A DNA stretch of 64,000 nucleotides, taken from the NCBI RefSeq assembly GCF_036898465.1, contig NZ_JARUMJ010000001.1, positions 7,254,001-7,318,000 of the forward strand, written 5' to 3'. A program made the position numbers and the translations under genes. Shown here one piece after another: positions 1-9,152 of the stretch. Position 1 is the stretch's first letter. The number at the start of each line of letters is the position of its first letter. This stretch comes from Streptomyces sp. B21-105. Its GTDB lineage: Bacteria > Actinomycetota > Actinomycetes > Streptomycetales > Streptomycetaceae. The notes beneath the pieces are model-generated. The model did not search any database, had not been told where the DNA came from, and was given only the letters and a program-made list of their open reading frames with translations.

Positions 1-167
1 TCGGTCCGCTGCCCGGCGCCGGGAACGTCGTCCTGCTCGCCGGGTTCTCCGGCCACGGCTTCAAACTCGCGCCCGCCTTCGGTGACATCGCGGCGGACCT
101 GGCGCTGGACGGCAACTCGCCGCAGCCCGTCGACTTCCTGTCCACCCTCGACCGGACGGAGGCGTGA
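1..167 (+). CDS. FAD-dependent oxidoreductase, sarcosine oxidase/MTOX-like (3' end only)
   Basis: Only the last 54 codons are in the window. They contain [14 protein letters not shown], the C-terminal motif that contacts the flavin in monomeric sarcosine oxidase and N-methyltryptophan oxidase (DAO superfamily). Such enzymes oxidise a secondary or primary amine to an imine with release of H2O2. The stop overlaps the next gene's GTG by 4 bp, so it belongs to the same catabolic operon. Substrate is unknown; the family call is good, the exact subfamily is inferred from this short tail. Confidence 0.8.
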   Translation, partial: GPLPGAGNVVLLAGFSGHGFKLAPAFGDIAADLALDGNSPQPVDFLSTLDRTEA

Positions 168-1171
168 CGACCATGACCTCGACGAAGAGCTCCCTGTCCG
201 TCGGCGCCCTGAGCGCCGAGCCCGGCGCCAAGGTCCGCGGCACCGTCTCCGCCGACCTGGGCACGCTCACCGTGGACATCCCGCTGACCCTGGTCAACGG
301 CGCCCACCCCGGCCCCCACGTCCTCATCACGGCAGGCGTGCACGGCGGCGAGTTCACCGGCATCGACGCGGCCACCCGGCTCGCGGCCCTGCTGGAACCC
401 GGCGAGGTGCGCGGCCAGGTCGTCGTCTGCCCGGTCGCCAACCCGCCGGCGGTGTACCAGGGACGGCTCGGCGTCTCCCCGGTCGACGGCGTCAACATCA
501 ACCGCGTCTTCCCCGGCGACCCCGAAGGCGGCCCCACCGAGCGGCTGGCCGCCTGGCTCTTCACCCACCTCGTCGAAGGCGCCGACGCCTACGTCGACCT
601 GCACTCCGGCGGCATCGACGAGGTCCTCGAGGACTTCGTCGGCTACCGCCTCACCGGCGACGCCGAACTCGACGGCAGGACGGCCGACATGGCCGGCGTC
701 CTCGGCATCGAAGACGTCATCTTCGGCATGAACGCGGACGGCGGCAACAGTCACGCGGCCGCCGCCCGGCAGGGAATCCCGGCGATCCTCGTCGAGACCG
801 GCCAGCTCGGTGAACGCGACTCGGACGCCGCCCGTCGGCTGGTCGGCGGCCTGTACGGGGTGCTGAGCCGGCTCGGCGTCCTCGACACACGGCCCCAGGA
901 CCCGGCGTCGCCGGTCCGCGAGTGGGTCTGGGCCGCGGGCGTCACCGCCGAGACCACCGGCCTCTGGTACCCGGAGTTCACCGCCGGTGACGACGTGACG
1001 GCCGGCCAGGTCGTCGGCCACGTCATCGACCCGGCCGACGGCCAGGAGCACAAGATCCACACCCCCGCCACCGGACGGATCTTCTACGGGATGCGTGGCC
1101 TCACCGTCGCTCCCGGTGCCGAACTGGCAGCCATCGCCGCCCCGGCTCCCCGGGAATCCGGCGACCACTGA
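164..1171 (+). CDS. AstE/AspA-family zinc deacylase (copy 1)
   Basis: This 335-aa protein belongs to the succinylglutamate desuccinylase/aspartoacylase branch of M14-like zinc hydrolases, which cleave an N-acyl group from an amino acid or amine. Visible zinc ligands are H60 and E63 (GVHGGE) and H147 (VDLHSGG). N-I-N-R114 is the usual carboxylate-binding arginine, and E211 (ILVETGQ) is the general-base glutamate. The C-terminal ~70 residues resemble the family's beta/barrel-sandwich extension. The GTG start overlaps the preceding stop; an ATG three codons later is an alternative. It lies directly before a polyamine-type importer, so an imported N-acyl compound is the likely substrate. It is related to, but clearly distinct from, the second copy at 6748. 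Confidence 0.85.
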   Translation: MTTMTSTKSSLSVGALSAEPGAKVRGTVSADLGTLTVDIPLTLVNGAHPGPHVLITAGVHGGEFTGIDAATRLAALLEPGEVRGQVVVCPVANPPAVYQGRLGVSPVDGVNINRVFPGDPEGGPTERLAAWLFTHLVEGADAYVDLHSGGIDEVLEDFVGYRLTGDAELDGRTADMAGVLGIEDVIFGMNADGGNSHAAAARQGIPAILVETGQLGERDSDAARRLVGGLYGVLSRLGVLDTRPQDPASPVREWVWAAGVTAETTGLWYPEFTAGDDVTAGQVVGHVIDPADGQEHKIHTPATGRIFYGMRGLTVAPGAELAAIAAPAPRESGDH

Positions 1172-1281
1172 CCCCACCCCCTGCAAGGCCCCCTCCCCAC
1201 AGGACCAGAACGAGAAACCGCTCCAGCCCGCACCCCCACACGCATCCTCTCCCCTCGTACCGCACCTCCAGGAGGCACCCG

Positions 1282-2385
1282 GTGAAGGACTTTCGGACCG
1301 ACCGCAGAGTGTTTCTGCGCGGCGCAGGCGGCGTCGCCGCAGGAATCGCCGCCGCCACGTCGCTCAGCGCCTGCGGCACCGGCACCAGCCGGTCCGTCGG
1401 CAGCGGCGGCAAGAGCTCCAAGACCCTTGTCGTGCGCAACAGCGGCGGCTCCTACGGTGACGCCAACCAGCAGGCGATCTACGAGCCGTTCACCAAGGAG
1501 ACCGGCATCCAGGTCAAGGTGGTGAACATCGAGTACGCCCAGATGCTCGCCCAGATCAAGCAGGGCCGCCCGCAGTTCGACGTCATCGACGACTCGATGG
1601 CCGACTTCGTCCTCTTCAAGCAGCAGGACGCGACCGAGGACCTCGACCACGACCGGCTGAAGAACTTCAAGAACGCCGGCATCGCCAAGGCCCTGGTCAC
1701 CTCCAACGCGGTCGGCAAGAACTACTGGGCCAGTGTGATGGCCTACCGCACCGACTCCTTCGGTAAGCAGAAACCTTCCTCCTGGGCCGACTTCTGGGAC
1801 ACCAAGGCGTTCCCCGGCAACCGCGCCCTGCAGGCCCTGGACGCCGACCTGCCCGAACTGGAGTTCGCCCTCCTCGCCGACGGCGTGGCCCTGGACAAGC
1901 TCTACCCCCTCGACGTGGACCGCGCCTTCAAGGTCCTGAGCGAGATCAAGCCCCGCGTCCGCAAGTTCTGGGACACCGGCGCCCTGCCCGGCGTGCTCCT
2001 GGGCCGCAAGGAGGTCGACGCCTCCAGCGTCTGGCACGGCCGCCTGGACGCCCTGATCAAGGGCGGCGCACCGCTCGCCTACCAGTGGAACGGCGCCCGC
2101 CGACAGAGCAACGCCCTCGGCATCCCCAAGGGCGCCGCGAACCTCGACGCCGCCTACCAGCTCATCGACTTCGCGCTGCGCCCCGAGGTACAGGCCGCCT
2201 ACGCCGAGATCTACCCGATGGCCCCGTCGGTGCCCGGCGCCTACAAGAAGCTCTCCACCACCACCGCCGCCAACCTGGCCAGCTCGCCCGAGCACCTGGA
2301 GTCCGGCTTCGACCTGGACGTCGACTGGTGGATCAAGAACCAGGACGCCGTGTCCAAGCGCTGGCAGGAGTGGACGCATGCCTGA
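1282..2385 (+). CDS. ABC importer substrate-binding lipoprotein, PotD-like
   Basis: This 367-aa periplasmic-binding-type protein has a twin-arginine start (RRVFLRG, residues 8-14) and a lipobox ending at C31 (SLSAC), so it is probably exported folded by Tat and lipid-anchored. The GTG start has a strong AGGAGG 6 bp upstream. Sequence blocks such as VVRNSGGSYGDANQ and the following open-cleft architecture fit the spermidine/putrescine/opine binding family (SBP_bac_8/PotD). It heads a four-gene transporter set and overlaps the ATPase gene by 8 bp. The ligand cannot be assigned; neighbouring deacylases and transaminase suggest a nitrogenous, possibly acylated, amine. Confidence 0.9.
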   Translation: MKDFRTDRRVFLRGAGGVAAGIAAATSLSACGTGTSRSVGSGGKSSKTLVVRNSGGSYGDANQQAIYEPFTKETGIQVKVVNIEYAQMLAQIKQGRPQFDVIDDSMADFVLFKQQDATEDLDHDRLKNFKNAGIAKALVTSNAVGKNYWASVMAYRTDSFGKQKPSSWADFWDTKAFPGNRALQALDADLPELEFALLADGVALDKLYPLDVDRAFKVLSEIKPRVRKFWDTGALPGVLLGRKEVDASSVWHGRLDALIKGGAPLAYQWNGARRQSNALGIPKGAANLDAAYQLIDFALRPEVQAAYAEIYPMAPSVPGAYKKLSTTTAANLASSPEHLESGFDLDVDWWIKNQDAVSKRWQEWTHA

Positions 2386-3517
2386 CCTGAACGTGATGCC
2401 CGAGCCGTCGCTCGCCGTTCCGGCGGGGTTGACCGGCAGCGGGAAGCCTTTGTCCGTGACGAAGCTTCGCAAGACCTACGGCGGCGTCACCGCCGTCGAC
2501 GAGGTCTCCATGGAGATCGCGGCGGGCGAGTTCGTCACCTTCCTGGGGTCCTCCGGCTCCGGCAAGACCACCACCCTGATGATGATCGCCGGGTTCTGCG
2601 AGCCCGATTCCGGCAGCATCGTCGTCGGTGGCAACGACGTCACCCGCCTCGCCCCGCAGAAGCGCGGCCTGGGCTTCGTCTTCCAGCAGTACCTGCTCTT
2701 CCCGCACATGACGGTGTGGGAGAACGTGGCCTTCCCGCTGCAATTGCGAGGTGTGCCGAAGGCGGAGCTGCGCCGCAGGGTCGGCGAGACGCTGGAGATG
2801 GCCGGACTGTCCGCCATGGCCCGGCGCCGGCCGCGCGAGCTGTCCGGGGGCCAGCAGCAGCGCGTCGCGCTGTGCCGGGCGCTGGTCTACCGGCCGCCGG
2901 TGATCCTCATGGACGAGCCGCTCGGCGCCCTCGACAAGAAGCTGCGCGACCAGCTCCAGACCGAGATCAAACGCATCCAGCAGGAACTCGGCCTCACCGT
3001 CATCTATGTGACGCACGACCAGGAAGAGGCGCTGGTTCTGTCCGACCGCATCGCGGTCATGCGGGACGGCCGGATCGACCAGTTCGACACCCCGCAGGAG
3101 CTGTTCGAGCGGCCACGCACCCCGTTCGTCGCCGACTTCCTCGGCGCCGCCAACTTCCTCCACGGCAAGGTGGAGCAGCAGACCTCCGCCCACACCCTCG
3201 TCCGCCTCGACAGCGGCGGCACGTTGAAGGCGCGTCCGCAGGCGGGATCCGAGGGGACTCGCGTCCGCGCGGCGGTCCAGCCCGGCCGGCTCACCCTCTG
3301 TCCCGCCGGCGACGGATTCTGTACCGGGACCGTCGAGACGGTCACCTACGTCGGCACCCTGGTCCGGGTCACCGTCCGCCCCCTCGGCGGCACGGACACC
3401 GAACTCATACGACTGGAACTGCCCGCCGGCCGCGCCCCCGCCCTCGGCGAGCGGATCGACCTGGCCGCGGACCCCGCCAATGTCAGCGTCTTTCCCGACG
3501 CGGAACACGGGGGCTGA
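2378..3517 (+). CDS. ABC importer ATP-binding protein, PotA-like
   Basis: This 379-aa ATPase energises the importer. It shows Walker A GSSGSGKT (residues 57-64), Q-loop region FVFQQYLLFPHMTV, signature LSGGQQQRVAL, Walker B VILMDEPLGALD and the switch histidine in VIYVTHDQEEAL. After about residue 270 a TOBE-type regulatory domain follows, as in PotA/UgpC/CysA-class ATPases. Its length is normal for that class. Unlike the two sugar importers later in this window, which lack an ATPase gene, this system is self-contained. The ATG lies inside the end of the binding-protein gene. Confidence 0.95.
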   Translation: MPDLNVMPEPSLAVPAGLTGSGKPLSVTKLRKTYGGVTAVDEVSMEIAAGEFVTFLGSSGSGKTTTLMMIAGFCEPDSGSIVVGGNDVTRLAPQKRGLGFVFQQYLLFPHMTVWENVAFPLQLRGVPKAELRRRVGETLEMAGLSAMARRRPRELSGGQQQRVALCRALVYRPPVILMDEPLGALDKKLRDQLQTEIKRIQQELGLTVIYVTHDQEEALVLSDRIAVMRDGRIDQFDTPQELFERPRTPFVADFLGAANFLHGKVEQQTSAHTLVRLDSGGTLKARPQAGSEGTRVRAAVQPGRLTLCPAGDGFCTGTVETVTYVGTLVRVTVRPLGGTDTELIRLELPAGRAPALGERIDLAADPANVSVFPDAEHGG

Positions 3518-3519
3518 TC

Positions 3520-4458
3520 ATGGCCGGATCCGTATCGGCACCCACCGCGGCCCCCGCCGCCGCCGCGACCTCACCCGCCCCGGGCCAGAGCCGCCTGGGC
3601 CGCGCGCTGTCCGACCGTCGCACCCGCTTCGGACTGCTCAACGCCACGCCCGTCGTCGTATACCTGCTGATCCTCTTCGTCTATCCGATCTTCAGCACCC
3701 TGATGCTGAGCCTCAAGGGCGACAACGGCGGCCTCACCCTGCACTGGTACACCGACGCCTTCCAAGGCGCCAACCTGGAGATCCTCCTCACCACCCTGCG
3801 GATCTCCGCCGAGACCTCCCTGCTCGCCCTGGTCATCGGCTTCCTGCTGGCCTCCGCCATCTCCCGGCTCAAGCCCCTCCTGGCCGGCCTGGTGATGATC
3901 GTCGTGGTCGTCCCGCACTTCATCAGCGCCCTGGTGCGCACCTACGGCTGGATCATCCTGCTCGGTGACAACGGCATGGTGAACAACCTCCTCACGGACG
4001 TCCACTTCCCGGGCGCGCCCTTCCAGTTGCTCTACAACGAGATCGGCGTCGTCATCGGCACCACCGCGGTGATGCTGCCCTACACCGTGCTGCTGCTGTA
4101 CGCGGTCATGAAGGGCATCGACCGGCGACTGCTCGCCGCTGCCGCCAGCATGGGCGCCGGACGGATCACGATCTTCCGCCGGGTCTACGTCCCCCTCGTG
4201 GCCCCCGGCCTGGTCAACGCGGGAGTCCTGTCCTTCATCCTCTGCCTGGGCTACTACCTCACCCCCGCCCTCATGGGCGGCGAGAAGCAGACCATGGTCG
4301 CCTCCCTCATCGACGAACAGGTCATGAAGCAGAACCAGTGGAACGGCGCCTCCGCGCTCGGCATCATCCTGCTGCTGCTCACCTTCGCCGGACTGCTGCT
4401 GCTCAGGCTGCTGAAGTCGGCCGGCGAGGCCCTTCGGAACCGGGGGACGGCGTCATGA
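3520..4458 (+). CDS. ABC importer permease, PotB-like
   Basis: This 312-aa inner-membrane permease has about six predicted membrane segments, the first near LLNATPVVVYLLILFVYPIF. The cytoplasmic EAA-type loop is seen as AAAASMGAGRITIFRRVYVP, which couples to the ATPase. The ATG at 3520 is two bases after the potA-like stop. An alanine/proline-rich N-tail of about 30 residues precedes the first helix and is longer than usual. It pairs with the next permease to make the heterodimeric channel. Confidence 0.92.
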   Translation: MAGSVSAPTAAPAAAATSPAPGQSRLGRALSDRRTRFGLLNATPVVVYLLILFVYPIFSTLMLSLKGDNGGLTLHWYTDAFQGANLEILLTTLRISAETSLLALVIGFLLASAISRLKPLLAGLVMIVVVVPHFISALVRTYGWIILLGDNGMVNNLLTDVHFPGAPFQLLYNEIGVVIGTTAVMLPYTVLLLYAVMKGIDRRLLAAAASMGAGRITIFRRVYVPLVAPGLVNAGVLSFILCLGYYLTPALMGGEKQTMVASLIDEQVMKQNQWNGASALGIILLLLTFAGLLLLRLLKSAGEALRNRGTAS

Positions 4459-5324
4459 TCGAGCTCCGTTCCACCCTGGCCGGGCGCATCACCCTGGCCG
4501 TGTTCTCCACACTGATCCTGCTGTTCCTGGCCATGCCGATCGTCGTCATCGTCGTGACCTCCTTCGGCAAGGACGCCTTCGGCTCCTTCCCGCCGGACTC
4601 CTGGACGCTCGACTGGTACACGCAGTTGTTCGCCGACGGCAGCAAGTGGCCCGCCGCACTGTCGCTCAGCGCCCTGGTCGCGGCGATGACCACGATCTTC
4701 TCGCTCATCCTGGGCATGACGGCGGCCACCGCCCTGGTCCGCAGCGAACTGCCGCTGCGCTCGGCGGTCTACGGCCTGGTCCTGGCCCCGCTGGTGATTC
4801 CCCAAGTGGTCATCGCCCTTGGTCTGTTCCTGCTCTTCGAGCCCGCCTCGATGCTCGGCAGCCCGGTCGCCATCGCCCTCGGACACACCGTGCTCGCCTC
4901 ACCGATCGCCGTGATGATCCTGATGGCCACACTGAAGGGCATCGACGAACGCCTGGAGGACGCGGCGGCCAGCATGGGCGCGAGCCGTCTGACCATCGCC
5001 CGCCGCATCACCCTCCCGCTGGCCATGCCCGGCCTGGTCGCCGCCGGCATCTTCGCCTTCATCACCAGCTTCGACGAGTTCTTCATCTCGCAGTTCCTGT
5101 CCTCCGTGGACACGACGACCCTGCCGGTCCAGGTGTTCAACGTCCTCCAGTACAACGTCGACCCGTCGGTGACCGCCGTCAGCGCGATCCTCATCGCGGT
5201 CGCCGTCGTGGCCCTGGCACTGGTCGGCGTCGTGCGCAAGCTCAGTGGCTCCGGCAAGCAGGACGGCCTGCTGCCCACAGAACCCGCAGTGGGCCTCCCC
5301 GCCGGAAGTGAGACCGCATCATGA
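4455..5324 (+). CDS. ABC importer permease, PotC-like
   Basis: This 289-aa second permease has a 4-bp ATGA overlap with the first. Six hydrophobic segments are visible, and the EAA loop reads DAAASMGASRLTIARRITLP. FITSFDEFFISQFL is typical of PotC proteins. With the PotD-, PotA- and PotB-like genes it completes a spermidine/putrescine-family importer. Its stop overlaps the start of the aminotransferase, so uptake and catabolism are translationally coupled. Confidence 0.92.
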   Translation: MIELRSTLAGRITLAVFSTLILLFLAMPIVVIVVTSFGKDAFGSFPPDSWTLDWYTQLFADGSKWPAALSLSALVAAMTTIFSLILGMTAATALVRSELPLRSAVYGLVLAPLVIPQVVIALGLFLLFEPASMLGSPVAIALGHTVLASPIAVMILMATLKGIDERLEDAAASMGASRLTIARRITLPLAMPGLVAAGIFAFITSFDEFFISQFLSSVDTTTLPVQVFNVLQYNVDPSVTAVSAILIAVAVVALALVGVVRKLSGSGKQDGLLPTEPAVGLPAGSETAS

Positions 5325-6709
5325 CCACCACCAGCACCCCCGCCGACGAGATGTCCGCCACCGCGGCCAGACACCTCCTGCTCAACATGACCCCCAACGG
5401 CTCGCTCGGGCAGGACGGCGAGAACCTCTTCGTCGTCCAGCGCGGGGAGGGACCGTACATCGACGACGCGGACGGCAAGCGCTACATCGACGGCCTGTCC
5501 GGCCTCTACTGCTGCCAGATCGGCTACTCCTACGCCCCCGAGTTCGCCGAGGCCGCCGACAAGCAGCTGCGCGAACTGTGCTTCAGCCCGTTGTGGTCCG
5601 GGTCCGCGCACCCCACGGCGATCGAACTCGCCGAGCGGCTCTCGCGGATCGCGCCCGCCGACGTCGAGCACACCTTCTTCTCCGGCGGCGGAGCGGAAGC
5701 CGTCGAGACCGCCTGGAAGATCGCTCGGCGCTACCACGCCCTGCGCGGGGAACCGGGCCGGGTCAAGGCGATCTCCCGCCGTGGCGCCTACCACGGCCTG
5801 ACCATCGGCGCCCTCTCCCTCACCGACGACCCCGGGCTGCGGGAGCCCTACGGCCCCGGCGCGATCGACACCCGTTTCGTGTCCAACACCAACCGCTTCG
5901 GCCTCGCGCCGGAGTTCGCCGACGACGACGTGTACGCGACCCACCTGCTCGCCGAGCTGGAGGCCGCGATCCTCGCCGAGGGCCCGGAGACGATCGCCAT
6001 GCTGATCGCCGAGCCGGTGCAGAACCGGGGCGGCTGCATCACCCCGCCCCAGGGCTACTGGCCCGGGCTGCGGGCGCTCGCCGACCGGTACGGCTTCCTG
6101 CTCGTCGCCGACGAGGTCATCACCGCCTTCGGACGGCTGGGGGAGTGGTTCGGCGGCGACCTGTACGGTGCCCGTCCCGACATGGTCACCGTCGCCAAGG
6201 GCATCACCGCCGGCTACGCCCCCATGGGCGCCACCCTGGTCAGCAACCAGGTCACCGAGGTCATCAACCGGCCCGGCACGGTCCTCAACCACGGCTACAC
6301 CTTCGCCGGACACCCGCTCAGTGCCGCGATCGCCCTGCGCAGCCTGGAGATCATGGAGCGGGACCGGATCCTGGAGAACGTCCGCGGTCACCAGGATCAC
6401 CTTGCCCAGCGCATGGCCTCGCTCGCGGACCTGCCGATCGTCGGGAACGTCCGGGGCGCCGGCTTCTTCTATGCCTGCGAACTCGTCGGCGACCTCGACG
6501 GCGGCGGCTTCAGCGACACCGTCCGGGGCGACCTGATCGCCGATCTGATCCCGCGCCGGCTGCGCGAGGCCGGACTCCTCGCCCGCGTCTACAACCGCGC
6601 CGCCCCCCTGGTGCAGATCGCGCCCCCGCTGATCAGCGACCGTCACCTGCTCGACCGTATCGCCGACATCCTCGCCGAGACGCTCGACGAGGCGTCCCAC
6701 CGCCTCTGA
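5321..6709 (+). CDS. Class-III PLP-dependent aminotransferase
   Basis: This 462-aa fold-type I transaminase is of the omega-amino-acid/diamine class. The PLP-binding lysine is K293 in VTVAKGITAGYAPMGA. FSGGGAEAVETAWK is the phosphate-binding turn, and LLVADEVITAFGR carries the aspartate that contacts the pyridine nitrogen. Enzymes of this class move the terminal amino group of diamines, beta-alanine or GABA-like compounds to pyruvate or 2-oxoglutarate, giving a semialdehyde. The aldehyde dehydrogenase two genes downstream would oxidise that product. The ATG overlaps the permease stop by 4 bp. Substrate is inferred from context only. Confidence 0.9.
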   Translation: MTTTSTPADEMSATAARHLLLNMTPNGSLGQDGENLFVVQRGEGPYIDDADGKRYIDGLSGLYCCQIGYSYAPEFAEAADKQLRELCFSPLWSGSAHPTAIELAERLSRIAPADVEHTFFSGGGAEAVETAWKIARRYHALRGEPGRVKAISRRGAYHGLTIGALSLTDDPGLREPYGPGAIDTRFVSNTNRFGLAPEFADDDVYATHLLAELEAAILAEGPETIAMLIAEPVQNRGGCITPPQGYWPGLRALADRYGFLLVADEVITAFGRLGEWFGGDLYGARPDMVTVAKGITAGYAPMGATLVSNQVTEVINRPGTVLNHGYTFAGHPLSAAIALRSLEIMERDRILENVRGHQDHLAQRMASLADLPIVGNVRGAGFFYACELVGDLDGGGFSDTVRGDLIADLIPRRLREAGLLARVYNRAAPLVQIAPPLISDRHLLDRIADILAETLDEASHRL

Positions 6710-6747
6710 TCCACGTCCGTGAACCCGCTTTCGAAAGGAACCCTCTG

Positions 6748-7701
6748 ATGTATTCCATCGGTCCGCTGACCGTCGCCCCCGGCGAGCGCGCCCAGGGCCT
6801 GATCCCGGTCGGCACCAGCAGCTACGGCGTTGAGCTCGGCATCCCGCTGATCGTCGTCAACGGCGCCGAGGACGGCCCGGTGCTGTGCGTGGACGCGGGT
6901 GTGCACGGCGACGAGTACGACGGCCAGGAGTCCATCCGCCGTGTCCTCGCCGAGATCGACCCTGCCACTCTGCGCGGCACACTGGTCGGCATCCCCTGCA
7001 TGAACACCCCGGCCTTCGAGGCGGCGGCCCGCACCAGCGGCCTGGACCACCTCAACCTCAACCGGATCTTCCCCGGCGACGCGGACGGCTCGTACTCCCT
7101 GCGCCTGGCCGCCACCTTCGTCGAGCAGGTCGTGCCCACCATCGACGCCCTGGTCGACCTGCACACCGGCGGCACCTTCGGCGAGATCGCGCCGCTCGTC
7201 ATCCTCCAGGGCGGCTACGAGGAGCTGGCCACGGATCTGGCGCTGGCCGCCGGTCACGAGCTGGTCTGGAAGGGTGGCAAGTGGGGCGGCACGGTCCGCC
7301 ACCCCACCCTCGCGGCGGGCAAGCCCGCGATCACCATCGAGGCCGGCGGTGGCACCTACCGCGAGTCCAATGTCGAGCTGCACATCCACTCGATCCGCAA
7401 CATCATGCGCAAGCTCGGCATGATCGACGGCGACGTGGAACTACGCGACAGCTACACGACGGTCTCCGGCACCTTCGCCCGCTCCGCGGCCGGCGGCTTC
7501 TTCCTCGGCCACGCCGAGCCGGGCGAGACCTGCAAGGAAGGCGACCTGATCGCCCACATCGTCGACCACTACGGCAACACGCTGGAGGAGGTCCGCGCCC
7601 CGCAGGACGGCACCGTGCTCTGGGTCCGCCGGATCCGCACCGTGCGGCCGGGCGACGAGGTCGTCATCTTCGGCGAGGTGCTGGGGGAGATCCAGCCATG
7701 A
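6748..7701 (+). CDS. AstE/AspA-family zinc deacylase (copy 2)
   Basis: This 317-aa zinc hydrolase is from the same superfamily as the product of the gene at 164 but divergent. Zinc ligands are H53 and E56 (GVHGDE) and H139 (VDLHTGG). R106 (LNLNRIFPG) is the substrate arginine and E198 (ITIEAGGG) the general base. The ATG is preceded by GAAAGGAA. It is the only gene in the middle of the operon with a real gap before it (38 bp). Two non-identical deacylases in one operon suggest either two acyl substituents or two related substrates. Similar enzymes act in N-acetyl-diaminobutyrate (ectoine) breakdown, but no ectoine hydrolase is present in the window. Confidence 0.87.
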   Translation: MYSIGPLTVAPGERAQGLIPVGTSSYGVELGIPLIVVNGAEDGPVLCVDAGVHGDEYDGQESIRRVLAEIDPATLRGTLVGIPCMNTPAFEAAARTSGLDHLNLNRIFPGDADGSYSLRLAATFVEQVVPTIDALVDLHTGGTFGEIAPLVILQGGYEELATDLALAAGHELVWKGGKWGGTVRHPTLAAGKPAITIEAGGGTYRESNVELHIHSIRNIMRKLGMIDGDVELRDSYTTVSGTFARSAAGGFFLGHAEPGETCKEGDLIAHIVDHYGNTLEEVRAPQDGTVLWVRRIRTVRPGDEVVIFGEVLGEIQP

Positions 7702-9152
7702 CCGCCGACCTCCAGCTGCTCCTCGTCGACGGCAAGCAGGTCCCCGCCGCCGACGGGCGTACCTTCACCGTCGTCGACCCGGCGGACGGCACGGCCATCG
7801 CCCAGGTCGCGCTGGCCGGTGCGGCGGACGTGGACCAGGCGGTGGCCGCCGCTCGCGCGGCCTTCACCTCGCCCGGGTGGGCCCGGATGCGGGCCGCCGA
7901 CCGGGGCAGGATCCTGTACCGGATCGCTGAGGCGATCCGCTACCAGGGCGAACGCCTGGCCCGCCTGGAGAGCCAGGACGTCGGCAAGCCGCTCCGCCAG
8001 GCCAAGGCCGATGTCGAGAGTGCCGCCCGCTACTTCGAGTTCTACGCCGGCATCGCCGACAAGCTCGGCGGCACCACGATCCCCCTCGGGCCCGGTCTGG
8101 TCGACTACACCGTCCGCGAGCCGATCGGCGTCTCCGGCCAGATCATCCCGTTCAACTACCCGCTCCAGAACACCGCGAGGGGCTCCGCCCCCGCGCTGGC
8201 CGCGGGCTGCACGGTGGTGCTGAAGCCGTCGCCCGAGGCTCCGCTGACCCCGCTGGAGATCGCCAGGATCGCCCTCGAGTGCGGTTTGCCGCCCGGTGTG
8301 CTGAACGTCGTCCCCGGTGACGCGGAGACGGGTGCGGCCCTGGCCGGTCACCCGGACATCGACCAGGTCACCTTCACCGGTTCGGTGCCGACCGGCATCA
8401 AGGTCGCCCAGGCGGCCGCCGCCAACGTGGTGCCCTCCGTAACGGAGTTGGGCGGCAAGTCGCCGTTCGTCGTCTTCGCCGACGCCGACTTCGACCTGGC
8501 GCTGAACGCCGTCCTCGGCTGGTCGTTCAGCAACGCCGGCCAGATGTGCTCGGCCGGCACGAGGCTGCTGCTCCAGCGCGGTGCCGAGGAGTTCCTGGAC
8601 CGGCTGGTCGAAAAGGTCGCCGCCCTGCGCATCGGTCCCGGCCTGACGGACCCGGACATCGGCCCTCTGGTCGCCGCCCGGCAACGCGACCGGGTACTGG
8701 GCTACCTCGACCTGGCTCGGCAGGAGGGCGCCGTCGCACGCGTCGGTGGCGGAGCTCCCTCCGCCCCGGAGCTGGCCGACGGCTACTACATCGAGCCGAC
8801 CGTCCTCACCGGCCTGACGAACCGGGCCCGTTGCGCCCGCGAGGAGATCTTCGGCCCCGTCGTCACCGTCATCGAGTTCGACGACGCCGACGAGGCCCTC
8901 CAGATCGCCGACGACAGCCCGTACGGCCTCGCCTCCTACGTCTGGACCCGCGACATCGACAAGGCCATGACCCTGGCCGGCGGCATCCGGGCCGGCCAGG
9001 TCTACGTCAACGTCACCAGCGCAGGGACCGGTATCGAACTCCCCTTCGGCGGCTACAAGCACAGTGGCTGGGGCCGGGAGAAGGGCCTGGAAGCCCTGGC
9101 CAGCTACACGCAGACCAAGAACGTATGCATCGGATTCGGGGACCGGTCATGA
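7698..9152 (+). CDS. NAD(P)-dependent aldehyde dehydrogenase
   Basis: This 484-aa enzyme has the classic ALDH layout. The catalytic cysteine is C284 (NAGQMCSAGTR), the general-base glutamate E250 (VTELGGKSP), and the cofactor loop includes FTGSVPTGIKVAQ. It resembles betaine-aldehyde, gamma-aminobutyraldehyde and succinate-semialdehyde dehydrogenases and should oxidise the aldehyde from the transaminase or flavin oxidase to an acid. There is a 4-bp ATGA overlap at both ends. The precise substrate is not readable from sequence. Confidence 0.92.
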   Translation: MTADLQLLLVDGKQVPAADGRTFTVVDPADGTAIAQVALAGAADVDQAVAAARAAFTSPGWARMRAADRGRILYRIAEAIRYQGERLARLESQDVGKPLRQAKADVESAARYFEFYAGIADKLGGTTIPLGPGLVDYTVREPIGVSGQIIPFNYPLQNTARGSAPALAAGCTVVLKPSPEAPLTPLEIARIALECGLPPGVLNVVPGDAETGAALAGHPDIDQVTFTGSVPTGIKVAQAAAANVVPSVTELGGKSPFVVFADADFDLALNAVLGWSFSNAGQMCSAGTRLLLQRGAEEFLDRLVEKVAALRIGPGLTDPDIGPLVAARQRDRVLGYLDLARQEGAVARVGGGAPSAPELADGYYIEPTVLTGLTNRARCAREEIFGPVVTVIEFDDADEALQIADDSPYGLASYVWTRDIDKAMTLAGGIRAGQVYVNVTSAGTGIELPFGGYKHSGWGREKGLEALASYTQTKNVCIGFGDRS

